Virus record (IMG/VR): IMGVR_UViG_3300017776_000088
Span: 1-31,257 of that record
Reading direction: 5' to 3' (one strand)
DNA: 31,257 nt
Source of the DNA: a virus
Made by a program: the position numbers and the translations under genes. This document shows, piece after piece, positions 5,335 through 13,194 of this stretch. How positions within the stretch are numbered: position 1 is the first letter of the stretch; every line of letters starts with the position of its first letter. The notes below the pieces were generated by a model that was not told the origin of the DNA, did not search any database, and was given only the letters and a program-made list of their open reading frames with translations.

Positions 5335-6989
5335 GAAAGACAGCACAAGATTATGTTAACGAGTTACAGAAGTGTGACCTATCGCTTGAGTACCAATGTG
5401 TTAACGCCTTACAACAAACACCTTGGCGTATTAACCACTTTGTCGTAGAGACTTTAAGGACTTGTTGGGATAGCGGGCAGGAGTGGAAAGGTTTACCACC
5501 AAGAGAAAACCTACCGCTGCCTAAGTATCCCTTTAGCAAGGAGCCGCAATACTTAAACGATGAAGAGAAACTAACGTTTAAAGTGTTCAAGGCAGATCGA
5601 GGTAAGATACATGGCTTTAATAACAAGAGCATGTCGAGACGTATCCAAGTAGAACGTACGATACAGCTAGCTGAAGATTACAAAGACTTAGACAGCATGT
5701 GGTATGTATGGCAGCTAGATTTCCGTGGACGTAAATATCCAGTAGAATCTTTTTTGTCTCCACAGAATGCTGATTACAGTAAAGCACTCTTAGAGTTTTC
5801 TTCTTCTGCTACTATCACGAACGACGAAGATGCTAGGTGGCTTGCTATACACGGCGCTAATGTATTTGGAGTAGACAAAGTAAGTTTAGAAGACCGTGAA
5901 CTTTGGGCGTACATGAACATACAGAATGCCAGTGACGTTTACAACGATCCTCTAGCTTCCCGCTGGTGGCAAGAAGCAGACAAGCCTTGGCAAGCACTTG
6001 CATGGTGTTATGAGTGGGCGTTATACAACGATGCTAAACAGAATGGTGAATCTTTCGAGACAAGGTTACCCTGTGCTAGTGACGGATCGTGTAACGGCTT
6101 ACAACACCTCTCAGCCATGCTTAGAGACAAGGAAGGTGGTAAGGCAGTTAATCTTATGCCTAGCGACACACCGCAAGACATCTACAAGGATGTAGCAGAG
6201 AGAGCTACAGAGTTATTGAGGGAAGAAGGAACAGTGTTAGCTACAGAGTTGCTAAACATTGGTGTATGCCGTAAACTATGTAAGCGACCAGTAATGATCG
6301 TGCCGTACAGTGGAACACAACATAGTTGCAGGGACTACATCAAGGAAGCACTTGAAGAGAAATGCAAAGGGAACAACCCTTGGGGTGATGACTTCTTTGC
6401 CCCTAGTAATTACCTAGCCAAGTTTGTCTGGCAGGCAATTAACGAAGTTATTATCTCAGCACACACCGTAATGGATTACATTAAAAACATTGCTAGACTT
6501 TACAGCCAACTGGGAAAGCCCTTTGAGTGGATAACACCGACAGGTTTATTAGTAAGGCAATCATACAGTAACACAAAGAAGTTAAGAGTTAGGACGCACT
6601 TGAGCGGTTCCTCCGTAAAGTTAAACTACAGAGAGCCGATAGAGAACTCCATTGATTCACGTAAGAGTGTTTCAGGAAGCTCCCCCAACTTTACACACTC
6701 ACTAGATGCCGCTGCTCTTACGCTGACGGTTGACAAGTGTTTGAAGGCGGGGATAACGGACTTTGCTATGGTACACGACAGCTATGGCACACACAGTCCC
6801 AACATGGTTTTACTTAACGACAAGTTAAGAGAAGCCTTTGTCGAGATGTATAGAGATAATGATGTATTACAAAATCTCTACGATTACGCAGTAACTACAC
6901 TACCGGATGGAACGGATGTGCCGCTTCCACCACAAAAGGGTGACCTAGTTATTGAGGAGGTACTAAAGAGTAATTACTTTTTTGCGTAA
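5331..6989 (+). CDS. Phage RNA polymerase, catalytic subunit (split T7 gp1)
   Basis: 552 residues covering thumb, palm and fingers of T7-type RNA polymerase. Catalytic residues are all present: D251 in ASDGSCNG (T7 D537), R314 and K318 in CRKLCKRPVM (R627, K631), Y326 (Y639), and H482-D483 in VHDSYGT (H811-D812). The region of the specificity loop is about 416-445, and the chain ends in FFA like the T7 FAFA foot. Together with the upstream ORF the pair totals about 812 residues against 883 in T7. GAGG at 5318-5321 lies 9 bases before the ATG, so independent, coupled initiation is plausible. It would transcribe from the promoters at 6991 and 15453. Confidence 0.95.
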   Translation: MRKTAQDYVNELQKCDLSLEYQCVNALQQTPWRINHFVVETLRTCWDSGQEWKGLPPRENLPLPKYPFSKEPQYLNDEEKLTFKVFKADRGKIHGFNNKSMSRRIQVERTIQLAEDYKDLDSMWYVWQLDFRGRKYPVESFLSPQNADYSKALLEFSSSATITNDEDARWLAIHGANVFGVDKVSLEDRELWAYMNIQNASDVYNDPLASRWWQEADKPWQALAWCYEWALYNDAKQNGESFETRLPCASDGSCNGLQHLSAMLRDKEGGKAVNLMPSDTPQDIYKDVAERATELLREEGTVLATELLNIGVCRKLCKRPVMIVPYSGTQHSCRDYIKEALEEKCKGNNPWGDDFFAPSNYLAKFVWQAINEVIISAHTVMDYIKNIARLYSQLGKPFEWITPTGLLVRQSYSNTKKLRVRTHLSGSSVKLNYREPIENSIDSRKSVSGSSPNFTHSLDAAALTLTVDKCLKAGITDFAMVHDSYGTHSPNMVLLNDKLREAFVEMYRDNDVLQNLYDYAVTTLPDGTDVPLPPQKGDLVIEEVLKSNYFFA

Positions 6990-7011
6990 TTCTCTATTGG
7001 CCCCCTATAGC
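6990..7011 (+). promoter_or_regulatory. Phage RNA polymerase promoter, copy 1
   Basis: CTCTATTG-G-CCCCCTATAG, with the TATAG end resembling T7-type promoters (initiating G expected near 7010). The only close copy in the window is at 15453, differing by one base. It sits right after the polymerase gene and before the single-strand binding protein, as expected for the promoter of the replication genes. Confidence 0.75.
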
Positions 7012-7049
7012 AACCCCATTAATAATTTAACTTAAACAGGAACAAAAGT

Positions 7050-7664
7050 ATGGCTAAGAATATTATCGTTTTAGAAGGCAACGCAATTTGGGCTAAAGTG
7101 TTTGAACCAGACACTAAGTTTAATCCTTTAGGTGACTACAGTATTAACCTTCAAATGACGGAAGAAAAAGCAGCGCCAATGTGTGAGCGACTAGAAGGCA
7201 TAGTCCAAGAGATGTTTAATAAAGCAATCAAAGAGAAGCCCCCTTTGAAAAACTCTCTGACCACTCAAGACGTTTGTAGTAAAGTGTATGACCGAGAAAC
7301 AGGTGACGCAACAGGTGATGTTGAGTTTAAATTCAAACTGAAAGCTAAAGTACAGAAGCGAGATGGTTCGTGGTACGAGCAGCAGCCAGTAGTTCTAGAC
7401 TCTAAAAAACAACCTATCACAGGGGAAACACTGATTGGTAACGGCTCACGGGTGAAGGTGGCCTTTGAACCAATCCCTTATGTAATGCAGAGCACTAAGA
7501 AAGCTGGTGTCTCGTTACGTTTAAAAGCTGTGCAGGTTATCGACCTTGTTGAATATGGTAACAGCGCATCAAGTGTCTTCGATGAAGAAGATGGCTTCGT
7601 AGCTACCTCCGCTAACGATGCTACTCCTCAAATGGAGGAGCTTGCTGATGTCGCTGACTTCTAG
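7050..7664 (+). CDS. Single-stranded DNA-binding protein (T7 gp2.5-like)
   Basis: 204 residues. The body is beta-rich and compatible with an OB fold (KNIIVLEGNAIWAKVFEPD at the start, GNGSRVKVAFEPIPYV and VSLRLKAVQVIDLVEY later). The C-terminal 40 residues are acidic and end EELADVADF, the acidic tail with terminal Phe by which gp2.5-type proteins contact polymerase and helicase. T7 gp2.5 is 232 residues. First gene after phage promoter 1 and followed by endonuclease I, as in T7. It should coat single-stranded DNA at the fork and promote annealing. The last 17 bases overlap the next gene. Confidence 0.85.
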   Translation: MAKNIIVLEGNAIWAKVFEPDTKFNPLGDYSINLQMTEEKAAPMCERLEGIVQEMFNKAIKEKPPLKNSLTTQDVCSKVYDRETGDATGDVEFKFKLKAKVQKRDGSWYEQQPVVLDSKKQPITGETLIGNGSRVKVAFEPIPYVMQSTKKAGVSLRLKAVQVIDLVEYGNSASSVFDEEDGFVATSANDATPQMEELADVADF

Positions 7665-8025
7665 ATCTGGACTTGAAGAACGTGTTCAAGCTGATTTAGA
7701 TTATCGTGGGGTGGCTTATGAGTATGAACCTTGTAAGCTGCCCTATACGGTGTTCCATAATTATATCCCTGACTTAAAGATAAGGGACATATATGTCGAA
7801 ATAAAAGGATATTTTCGACAAGACGCACAGCGAAAGATGCGAAGAGTTAAAGAGCAACACCCTGAACTAGATATTAGGTTTTTATTTCAGAGAAACAACA
7901 GCCCTGTACAAGGCGCTAAGAAAAGAAAGAACGGTACGAAGATGACTTGTGCAGAATGGGCAGAGAAACATAATTTTGTTTACGCAGAAGGAATGATACC
8001 AGATGAGTGGATTAACGGAGAGTGA
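7648..8025 (+). CDS. Endonuclease I, Holliday junction resolvase (T7 gp3-like)
   Basis: 125 residues. The active site of the T7 endonuclease I family is visible: E10 in SRSGLEERV, D42 in YIPDLKI, and E51-x-K53 in VEIKG (T7 E20, D55, E65, K67). EQHPELDIRFLF is shared with T7 almost word for word. It cleaves branched DNA and in T7 also degrades host DNA. The frame is open from 7618, but ATG 7648, preceded by GGAGGAG at 7634-7640, gives the N-terminus expected of the family. It overlaps the end of the binding protein gene by 17 bases. Confidence 0.93.
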   Translation: MSLTSRSGLEERVQADLDYRGVAYEYEPCKLPYTVFHNYIPDLKIRDIYVEIKGYFRQDAQRKMRRVKEQHPELDIRFLFQRNNSPVQGAKKRKNGTKMTCAEWAEKHNFVYAEGMIPDEWINGE

Positions 8026-8032
8026 ATTTATA

Positions 8033-9574
8033 ATGCACACTCCATGCAATAAGTGTGGATCATCAGATGCAAATAGCTTGTACTCTGATGGACACACTTA
8101 CTGCTTTAACTGCAACACCTACGGACAATCCCAAGAGGAGGTCAGAATGACGGATAATGTACAGAAAGTTGTACACTTTAAGACAGGTGCTTACCAACAC
8201 CTAGTAAAACGTAACCTTAATGAAAAGACATTACGTTTCTGGGACTACCAAGTGGCTGATGGTATGCACATAGCCAACTTTAAAGATGCAGAGGGTAAGA
8301 CGGTAGCGCAGAAGCTGCGTTATCCTGATAAAACCTTTGCTGTTGTAGGCGACTTAAAGAAAGCCGTGTTGTACGGTCAAGACATCTGGCGGGACGGTGG
8401 TAAGAGTTGTGTCGTTGTAGAGGGTGAGCTAGATGCCCTCTCAATGTCGCAAGCCTTTGATAACAAGTGGGCAGTAGTGTCAGTTAAAACAGGCGCAGCA
8501 GGAGCTAAGAAAGACATACAGAAGTCTATAGAATGGTTAGAGAAGTTTGACCAAGTAGTCTTTATGTTTGATCAAGACGAAGTAGGGAAGAAGGCAGCAC
8601 TGGAATGTGCACAGCAACTATCACCACGCAAAGCTAAGATTGCAAAGCTCCCACTCAAGGATGCTAGTGAGATGGTTCAGGCAGGGAGGCAAGCAGAACT
8701 TATTGATGCCTTCTGGGGAGCAAAAGAGTTTGCCCCTGACGGTATCATCAACGGTGCTGATCTATGGGAACAAGTATCAACAGATAAAGAAGTACACACA
8801 GTACCTTACCCCTACGAGGGACTTAATGATAAGATAGGCGGTTGTCGTCTAGGTGAAATTGTAACTGTAACAGCAGGTTCAGGTTTAGGTAAGTCACAAC
8901 TCACTAGAGAGTTTGCTTATCACTTCCTTAACGAAGGTTCTACGATAGGGTATGTAGCCTTAGAAGAATCAAGCAAGCGTACAGCACAGGGACTTATGTC
9001 CTTACACTTAGGTAAGCCCGTCCATCTTGAACAAGTGCCCACAGAAGAGCTTAGAGAAGCCTTTGACGCTACTCTAGGAACAGGGCGTGTGTTTATGTAT
9101 GACCATTGGGGATCGACAGAGAGTGACAACCTGCTCTCTAAGATTAGATACCTAGCAAGAGGTTGTGGTTGTGAGTATGTAATACTTGATCACATTAGTA
9201 TTGTGGTGTCCGGTATTGAAGGCGGTGACGAAAGACGCATCATAGATAACATGATGACTAACTTACGCTCCCTAGCTGAAGAGCTAAACATCGGACTGAT
9301 TGTCGTATCTCATTTACGCAGACCCAGCGGTGACAAGGGCCACGAGGAAGGTCAAGTGACTTCGCTATCTCAGCTTAGAGGTTCAGCAGCCATCGCTCAA
9401 CTAAGTGACATTGTAATAGGATTAGAACGTAATCAACAAGACGCTGAAAACTCTAATGTAACAACCGTCCGTATCTTAAAGAACAGATGGTCAGGGGATA
9501 CAGGCGTTGCGGGACAGCTACATTACTCAACAACAACAGGGCGTATGTCAGAAGAATATGATGTACCTTTTTAA
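8033..9574 (+). CDS. Primase-helicase (T7 gp4-like)
   Basis: 513 residues. N-terminal zinc ribbon with C5, C8, C24, C27; TOPRIM primase core with E130 in VVVEGELDA and DxD near 180-182 in MFDQDEVG; C-terminal RecA-like DnaB-type helicase with Walker A AGSGLGKS (281-288), Walker B-like VILDHISIV and LRGSAAIAQLSD. Length is close to T7 gp4 (566). It unwinds the fork 5' to 3' and makes primers. ATG 8033 just after the endonuclease gene is preferred over an in-frame ATG at 8003 inside that gene because it puts the zinc ribbon at the N-terminus. An internal start at 8147 may give a second product. Confidence 0.96.
   Translation: MHTPCNKCGSSDANSLYSDGHTYCFNCNTYGQSQEEVRMTDNVQKVVHFKTGAYQHLVKRNLNEKTLRFWDYQVADGMHIANFKDAEGKTVAQKLRYPDKTFAVVGDLKKAVLYGQDIWRDGGKSCVVVEGELDALSMSQAFDNKWAVVSVKTGAAGAKKDIQKSIEWLEKFDQVVFMFDQDEVGKKAALECAQQLSPRKAKIAKLPLKDASEMVQAGRQAELIDAFWGAKEFAPDGIINGADLWEQVSTDKEVHTVPYPYEGLNDKIGGCRLGEIVTVTAGSGLGKSQLTREFAYHFLNEGSTIGYVALEESSKRTAQGLMSLHLGKPVHLEQVPTEELREAFDATLGTGRVFMYDHWGSTESDNLLSKIRYLARGCGCEYVILDHISIVVSGIEGGDERRIIDNMMTNLRSLAEELNIGLIVVSHLRRPSGDKGHEEGQVTSLSQLRGSAAIAQLSDIVIGLERNQQDAENSNVTTVRILKNRWSGDTGVAGQLHYSTTTGRMSEEYDVPF
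8136..8149 (+). promoter_or_regulatory. Internal ribosome binding site and start for a helicase-only form
   Basis: A perfect AGGAGGT (8136-8142) lies 4 bases before an in-frame ATG (8147) at codon 39 of the primase-helicase gene, just after the last zinc-ribbon cysteine. Initiation there would give a 475-residue protein without the zinc domain, the counterpart of T7 gp4B, which also starts at an internal codon. It is a stronger site than the one before 8033. Confidence 0.65.
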
Positions 9575-9595
9575 TCACTCCGACGAGAGGATACG

Positions 9596-11308
9596 ATGAA
9601 AATATTTGATATTGAAACAGACGGCTTACTAGAAGAAGTCACTAAGATACACTGCCTTGTTATGCAGGATGTCCGCACAGGCGTTACACATAAATTCTTT
9701 GGAGAGACGTTGGCAGAGGGGATTACCCTACTGAGCCAACAACCGTTAATAGGCGGGCACAATGTCATTGCCTTTGACATACCTGTCCTAGAAAAACTTT
9801 ATAACTTTGAATACACAGGAGAGGTGTTTGATACCTTAGTTGCGTCTCGTCTCATCTGGTCAAATCTAAAAGAAAAAGACCTTTTGAAAAGAACAGTCGC
9901 CAACAAACTAATTGGTTCACACTCTCTCAAGGCTTGGGGTGAAAGGCTTAACTACCATAAGGGTAGCTACGGTGAGCAAGAAGACGCTTGGGAAGAGTTC
10001 ACCCCCGCAATGTTGGAATACTGTGCACAGGATGTAGGACTTAACGTCAAACTCTACGAGATGATTGAACGTAAATGTTATCCTAAAGAACCTATGAAGC
10101 TGGAGCATGACATGGCTCGTATGTTGTTTAAACAGCAGCAGGTAGGTTTCCCCTTTGATGTTGAGGCCGCACAAAAACTTTACACTAAGTTGTCTGCTCG
10201 TAAGCAAGAGATTGAAACTAAACTTATTGAGACAATGGAACCAACCATTGTTAAGTTAAAAACAAAGACAAAAGTAATACCCTTTAATCCCGCATCACGG
10301 CAGCAGATAGCTGACAGGTTGATGAGTAAAGGTTGGGAACCACAAGAACACACGCCATCAGGAGAGCCTAAAGTTGATGAGAAGATATTGGCAAATATTA
10401 AACTACCTGAAGCGCAACTACTAACTGAGTTTCTCATGCTCAACAAACGACTAGGGCAATTAGGTAATGGTAAGCAGGCATGGCTCAAACTGGAGAAGAA
10501 TGGACGTATTCATGGTAGAGTTAATCACATGGGGGCTGTTACTTCTAGGTGTACACACTCTGACCCTAACGTTGCTCAAGTACCATCAGGAACCGCCGCC
10601 TTTGGGAAGGAATGCCGCACACTTTTCCACGCACCGAAAGGCTTTACCTTACTGGGTGCCGATGCGAGTGGTTTAGAGCTACGTTGTCTTGCACATTACA
10701 TGTCAAGGTATGACGGCGGTAAGTACGGTAAAGAAATACTAGAAGGAGATATACACACAGCGAACCAGAATGCAGCAGGACTAGCAACACGCCCGCAAGC
10801 TAAGACATTCATCTATGGGTTTCTCTACGGTGCAGGGAACGCTAAGATCGGCGAGATAATAGGTAAGGGAGCAAAAGAGGGAGGCTTAATTAAGAAAAGG
10901 TTTCTTAGTAAAACACCAGCCCTAAAAAAACTTACAGAAGCCCTTAACCAACGCCTAGAGGTTCAGTCAGGAGATAAGTCGATTAAAGGGTTAGACGGTA
11001 GAATTATTCCTATACGTCATAGCCACGCCGCTCTCAACACATTGCTTCAATCAGCAGGCGCAATCATATGCAAGCGGTGGTACGCAACCATTGAAAATAT
11101 GATAAGAGCTAAAGGCTACACTAGCGAAGAAGTTTCGATAGTGGCGTTTGTTCACGATGAAGTTCAAATTATTGTTAAGGAAGGACTGGAGGATGCCATA
11201 GGTGCAATCACTAAAGAAGCCATTAAAGAGACAGAACAACACTACATCTTCAACTGCCCTCTCGACTCAGAGTTCGATGTCGGCAGAAGTTGGGCGGAAA
11301 CTCACTAG
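9596..11308 (+). CDS. DNA polymerase, family A (T7 gp5-like)
   Basis: 570 residues with a 3'-5' proofreading domain (D5-x-E7 in FDIETDG, D61 in NVIAFDIPVL, D146 in EYCAQDV) and polymerase motifs A (D356, ADASGLELRCLAH), B (K403 to Y411, QAKTFIYGFLYG) and C (H520-D521-E522, AFVHDEVQI), aligning with T7 D475, K522, Y526 and H653-D654. It is about 134 residues shorter than T7 gp5. The stretch between the exonuclease and NPASRQ (residue 231) is much reduced, where T7 carries most of its thioredoxin-binding insert, so processivity probably does not depend on thioredoxin. ATG 9596 follows GAGAGGA. Confidence 0.96.
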   Translation: MKIFDIETDGLLEEVTKIHCLVMQDVRTGVTHKFFGETLAEGITLLSQQPLIGGHNVIAFDIPVLEKLYNFEYTGEVFDTLVASRLIWSNLKEKDLLKRTVANKLIGSHSLKAWGERLNYHKGSYGEQEDAWEEFTPAMLEYCAQDVGLNVKLYEMIERKCYPKEPMKLEHDMARMLFKQQQVGFPFDVEAAQKLYTKLSARKQEIETKLIETMEPTIVKLKTKTKVIPFNPASRQQIADRLMSKGWEPQEHTPSGEPKVDEKILANIKLPEAQLLTEFLMLNKRLGQLGNGKQAWLKLEKNGRIHGRVNHMGAVTSRCTHSDPNVAQVPSGTAAFGKECRTLFHAPKGFTLLGADASGLELRCLAHYMSRYDGGKYGKEILEGDIHTANQNAAGLATRPQAKTFIYGFLYGAGNAKIGEIIGKGAKEGGLIKKRFLSKTPALKKLTEALNQRLEVQSGDKSIKGLDGRIIPIRHSHAALNTLLQSAGAIICKRWYATIENMIRAKGYTSEEVSIVAFVHDEVQIIVKEGLEDAIGAITKEAIKETEQHYIFNCPLDSEFDVGRSWAETH

Positions 11309-11585
11309 CCCTAGTCGCCTTGGTGACGTAGCAGAACACTACGCTATCACATGGCTTTGGGATGAGGGGTTTGAAGTTTTCTACAATGCAGGCTCAACAG
11401 GTGCCGTTGATATTGTAGGAATAAAAGATGGAGAGGTTTACTTGTTTGATGTGAAGATGAATAAAGAAAGTCCAAGAGGCAGTTATGCTAGCTCACGTAC
11501 TAAAGTACAAAAAGCCCTTGGTGTTCAATACTTACTCTTTGATCCTGTATCTCGTAAACTTCGCTTACAAAAACACAGGGAGTAA
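11277..11585 (+). CDS. Small PD-(D/E)XK nuclease-like protein
   Basis: 102 residues. LGDVAEHYAITWLWDEGFEV gives the N-terminal helix, then TGAVDIVGIKDGEVYLFDVK shows the D-x(n)-D/E-x-K arrangement of PD-(D/E)XK nucleases, followed by the SRTKVQKALGVQYLLFD helix-strand unit. It resembles Holliday junction resolvase-like or VRR-type small nucleases. The frame opens at 11202, but ATG 11277 inside the end of the polymerase gene gives the natural length. Its place between polymerase and exonuclease suggests a part in replication or recombination; exact substrate unknown. Confidence 0.7.
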   Translation: MSAEVGRKLTSPSRLGDVAEHYAITWLWDEGFEVFYNAGSTGAVDIVGIKDGEVYLFDVKMNKESPRGSYASSRTKVQKALGVQYLLFDPVSRKLRLQKHRE

Positions 11586-11588
11586 CCA

Positions 11589-11768
11589 ATGGAATTTACA
11601 TTATTAAATATCGTTTTTGTTTTTAGTTTTTTCTTTGTGAGTGTGGCTTTGGGTATCAAGTGGCTAGGGGAGACGATCATACAAATCATCCTAGCAAGAC
11701 AAGGCTTGGAGATGGTCAAACAACATAGCTTTTTTGAAATAACAATGGAGGATGAAGATGAGTGGTAA
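11589..11768 (+). CDS. Small single-pass membrane protein, 59 residues
   Basis: Begins MEFTLLNIVFVFSFFFVSVA: one strongly hydrophobic helix (about residues 5-25), then an amphipathic stretch (GETIIQIILARQGLEMVKQH) and an acidic end (MEDEDEW). It starts 3 bases after the previous stop and overlaps the exonuclease start by 11 bases. A holin-like role is conceivable, but position among replication genes and a single segment do not support it. No homologue recognised. Confidence 0.6.
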   Translation: MEFTLLNIVFVFSFFFVSVALGIKWLGETIIQIILARQGLEMVKQHSFFEITMEDEDEW

Positions 11769-12492
11769 TAGAAATAAGAGAACACTTTTAGTTGACGGTG
11801 ATATTGTTGCTTACAAAGCAGCCGTAGTAGCTGAGACTCCGATTGATTGGGGCAATGGCGTATGGACGCTTCATGCTCACGAGAAAGATGTCATAGGTTC
11901 TATGGAAGAATTTATGAGTAAGATTATACAAGAGTCTGCATGTGATGAAGTTATTACATGTCTTTCAGGAGATAACCTCTACCGCAAAGATGTTGCCCCT
12001 TACTACAAAGCAAACCGCAAAGGGACACGTAAGCCAATGCTGTTAAACTTTGCCAAAGACTATTTGTACAAAGAATATAACGGCATGGTTGAAGATAAAT
12101 TAGAGGCTGATGACCTACTAGGTATTTTAGGAAGCAGAGATATCAACACCGTTATTTGGTCTGCTGATAAAGATTTATTAACCATCCCCGCTTATCACTT
12201 GCTAGAGGGTAAAGTTACTGAGGTAGATAAAGAAGAAGCTGACTACTGGTTCTTGTATCAAACGCTAGTAGGGGACTCTACGGACAACTACAAAGGGTGT
12301 CCCACAGTAGGCGCAAAGAAAGCCGATAAACTTTTACAAGATAATGGCACAACGTGGCAGACCGTAGTAGATGCTTTTGCTGAACAAGGGTTAGGCGAAG
12401 AGGTAGCAATAGAGAACGCCCGTCTTGCTCGTATCCTACGTGACGGTGAGTATAACTTTGAAACTAAAGAGGTAAAATTATGGACGGTTTAA
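11758..12492 (+). CDS. 5'-3' exonuclease (T7 gp6-like)
   Basis: 244 residues of the FEN/5' nuclease family: LLVDGDIVAYKA with metal ligands D13 and D15, YYKANRKGTRKP (the arch region), LEADDLLGILG and WSADKDLLTIP as further acidic ligands, then GDSTDNYKGCPTVGAKKADK forming the helix-three-turn-helix. The ending ARILRDGEYNFETKEVKLW matches T7 gp6 closely. It removes RNA primers and degrades host DNA in T7. ATG 11758 with GGAGG at 11747-11751 is preferred over the in-frame ATG at 11752. Overlaps the next gene by 13 bases. Confidence 0.94.
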   Translation: MSGNRNKRTLLVDGDIVAYKAAVVAETPIDWGNGVWTLHAHEKDVIGSMEEFMSKIIQESACDEVITCLSGDNLYRKDVAPYYKANRKGTRKPMLLNFAKDYLYKEYNGMVEDKLEADDLLGILGSRDINTVIWSADKDLLTIPAYHLLEGKVTEVDKEEADYWFLYQTLVGDSTDNYKGCPTVGAKKADKLLQDNGTTWQTVVDAFAEQGLGEEVAIENARLARILRDGEYNFETKEVKLWTV

Positions 12493-12791
12493 AAGGACTC
12501 GTTAAGGCGACGTTGATGCCTGCCTATGAAGACATGGCAAAAGAAGAAGCAGAAAAAGAGTTTCATAAAGTAGACAATGTACATAATCCGAAACATTATA
12601 ATACAGGCGCTGTAGAGTGTATTGATGCTATCAAATCTTCAATGTCATCAGAAGCATTCCAAGGCTACCTTAAAGGTAACTGCCTAAAATACATCTGGCG
12701 TATGTCTTACAAGGGCAAGGCGCTAGAGGATACAAAAAAAGCAAAGTGGTACTTAAACAAATTAATTGAGGAAATAGAAGACAATGGATGA
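12480..12791 (+). CDS. DUF3310 protein (T7 gp1.7 C-terminal domain-like)
   Basis: 103 residues. From about residue 33 it carries the DUF3310 signature: NPKHYNTGAVECIDAIKSSM, then YLKGNCLKYIWRMSYKGKAL and KAKWYLNKLI. This domain occurs in T7 gp1.7, a nucleotide kinase, and in many phage genomes beside nucleotide metabolism genes. The N-terminal 30 residues are helical and charged. Flanked by exonuclease and MazG with overlaps on both sides, so a part in nucleotide supply is likely; kinase activity of this short form is unproven. Confidence 0.85.
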   Translation: MDGLKGLVKATLMPAYEDMAKEEAEKEFHKVDNVHNPKHYNTGAVECIDAIKSSMSSEAFQGYLKGNCLKYIWRMSYKGKALEDTKKAKWYLNKLIEEIEDNG

Positions 12792-13155
12792 TCGTGGATT
12801 AGGTGGAGCTTCCTATGAACAGCTTACAGGAATGTTTGAAGGTTTTGATTGGTATCAGAGCAAGTGCGCTGCCACAGCAATCTTCCCCAAAGAAGTAGCC
12901 CTAGAATATTTAACCATGGGGCTGTGCTCTGAAGCTGGGGAGGTGGCCGGAAAAGTTAAGAAAAAAATTAGAGACGGCGAGCCTTACAACGTTAAAGAAC
13001 AGCTAGCCGCAGAGCTTGGTGATGTATTTTGGTATCTAGCCATGCTGACCGATGAGGCAGGTTTAAACCTTAGTGACATTGCTTTTAATAACTTAAACAA
13101 ACTTTACAGGCGTAAGATCAAGGACACCTTAAAGGGTTCAGGAGATAACCGATGA
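12784..13155 (+). CDS. mazG: MazG-like nucleotide pyrophosphohydrolase
   Basis: 123 residues, all-alpha NTP pyrophosphatase family. The metal-binding signature is E50-x-x-E53 in CSEAGEVAGKV and E77-x-x-D80 in AAELGDVFWYL, joined by KKKIRDGEPYNVKEQL. It should hydrolyse (d)NTPs to monophosphates plus pyrophosphate. In marine phages such enzymes have been linked to host stress signalling or nucleotide recycling. It overlaps DUF3310 by 8 bases and precedes the HExxH protein and ribonucleotide reductase. Confidence 0.85.
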   Translation: MDDRGLGGASYEQLTGMFEGFDWYQSKCAATAIFPKEVALEYLTMGLCSEAGEVAGKVKKKIRDGEPYNVKEQLAAELGDVFWYLAMLTDEAGLNLSDIAFNNLNKLYRRKIKDTLKGSGDNR

Positions 13156-13194
13156 GTGTGGTTTGTGTCTTCCACCTACACGAAGGAGAGAACC

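Noticed and set aside
5310-5340. Programmed -1 frameshift joining the two polymerase ORFs
   Set aside because: No X-XXY-YYZ slippery heptamer in the right frame and no clear downstream stem; ATGA reinitiation with GAGG upstream explains it better.
5806-5826. Further copies of the early leader repeat (also near 16893 and 25918)
   Set aside because: Only ACTATCACG is shared, inside well-conserved coding sequence (polymerase, portal, gp16) and not before a start codon.
11589-11768. Holin
   Set aside because: Single hydrophobic segment in the middle of replication genes, without an adjacent endolysin; kept as a membrane protein of unknown role.
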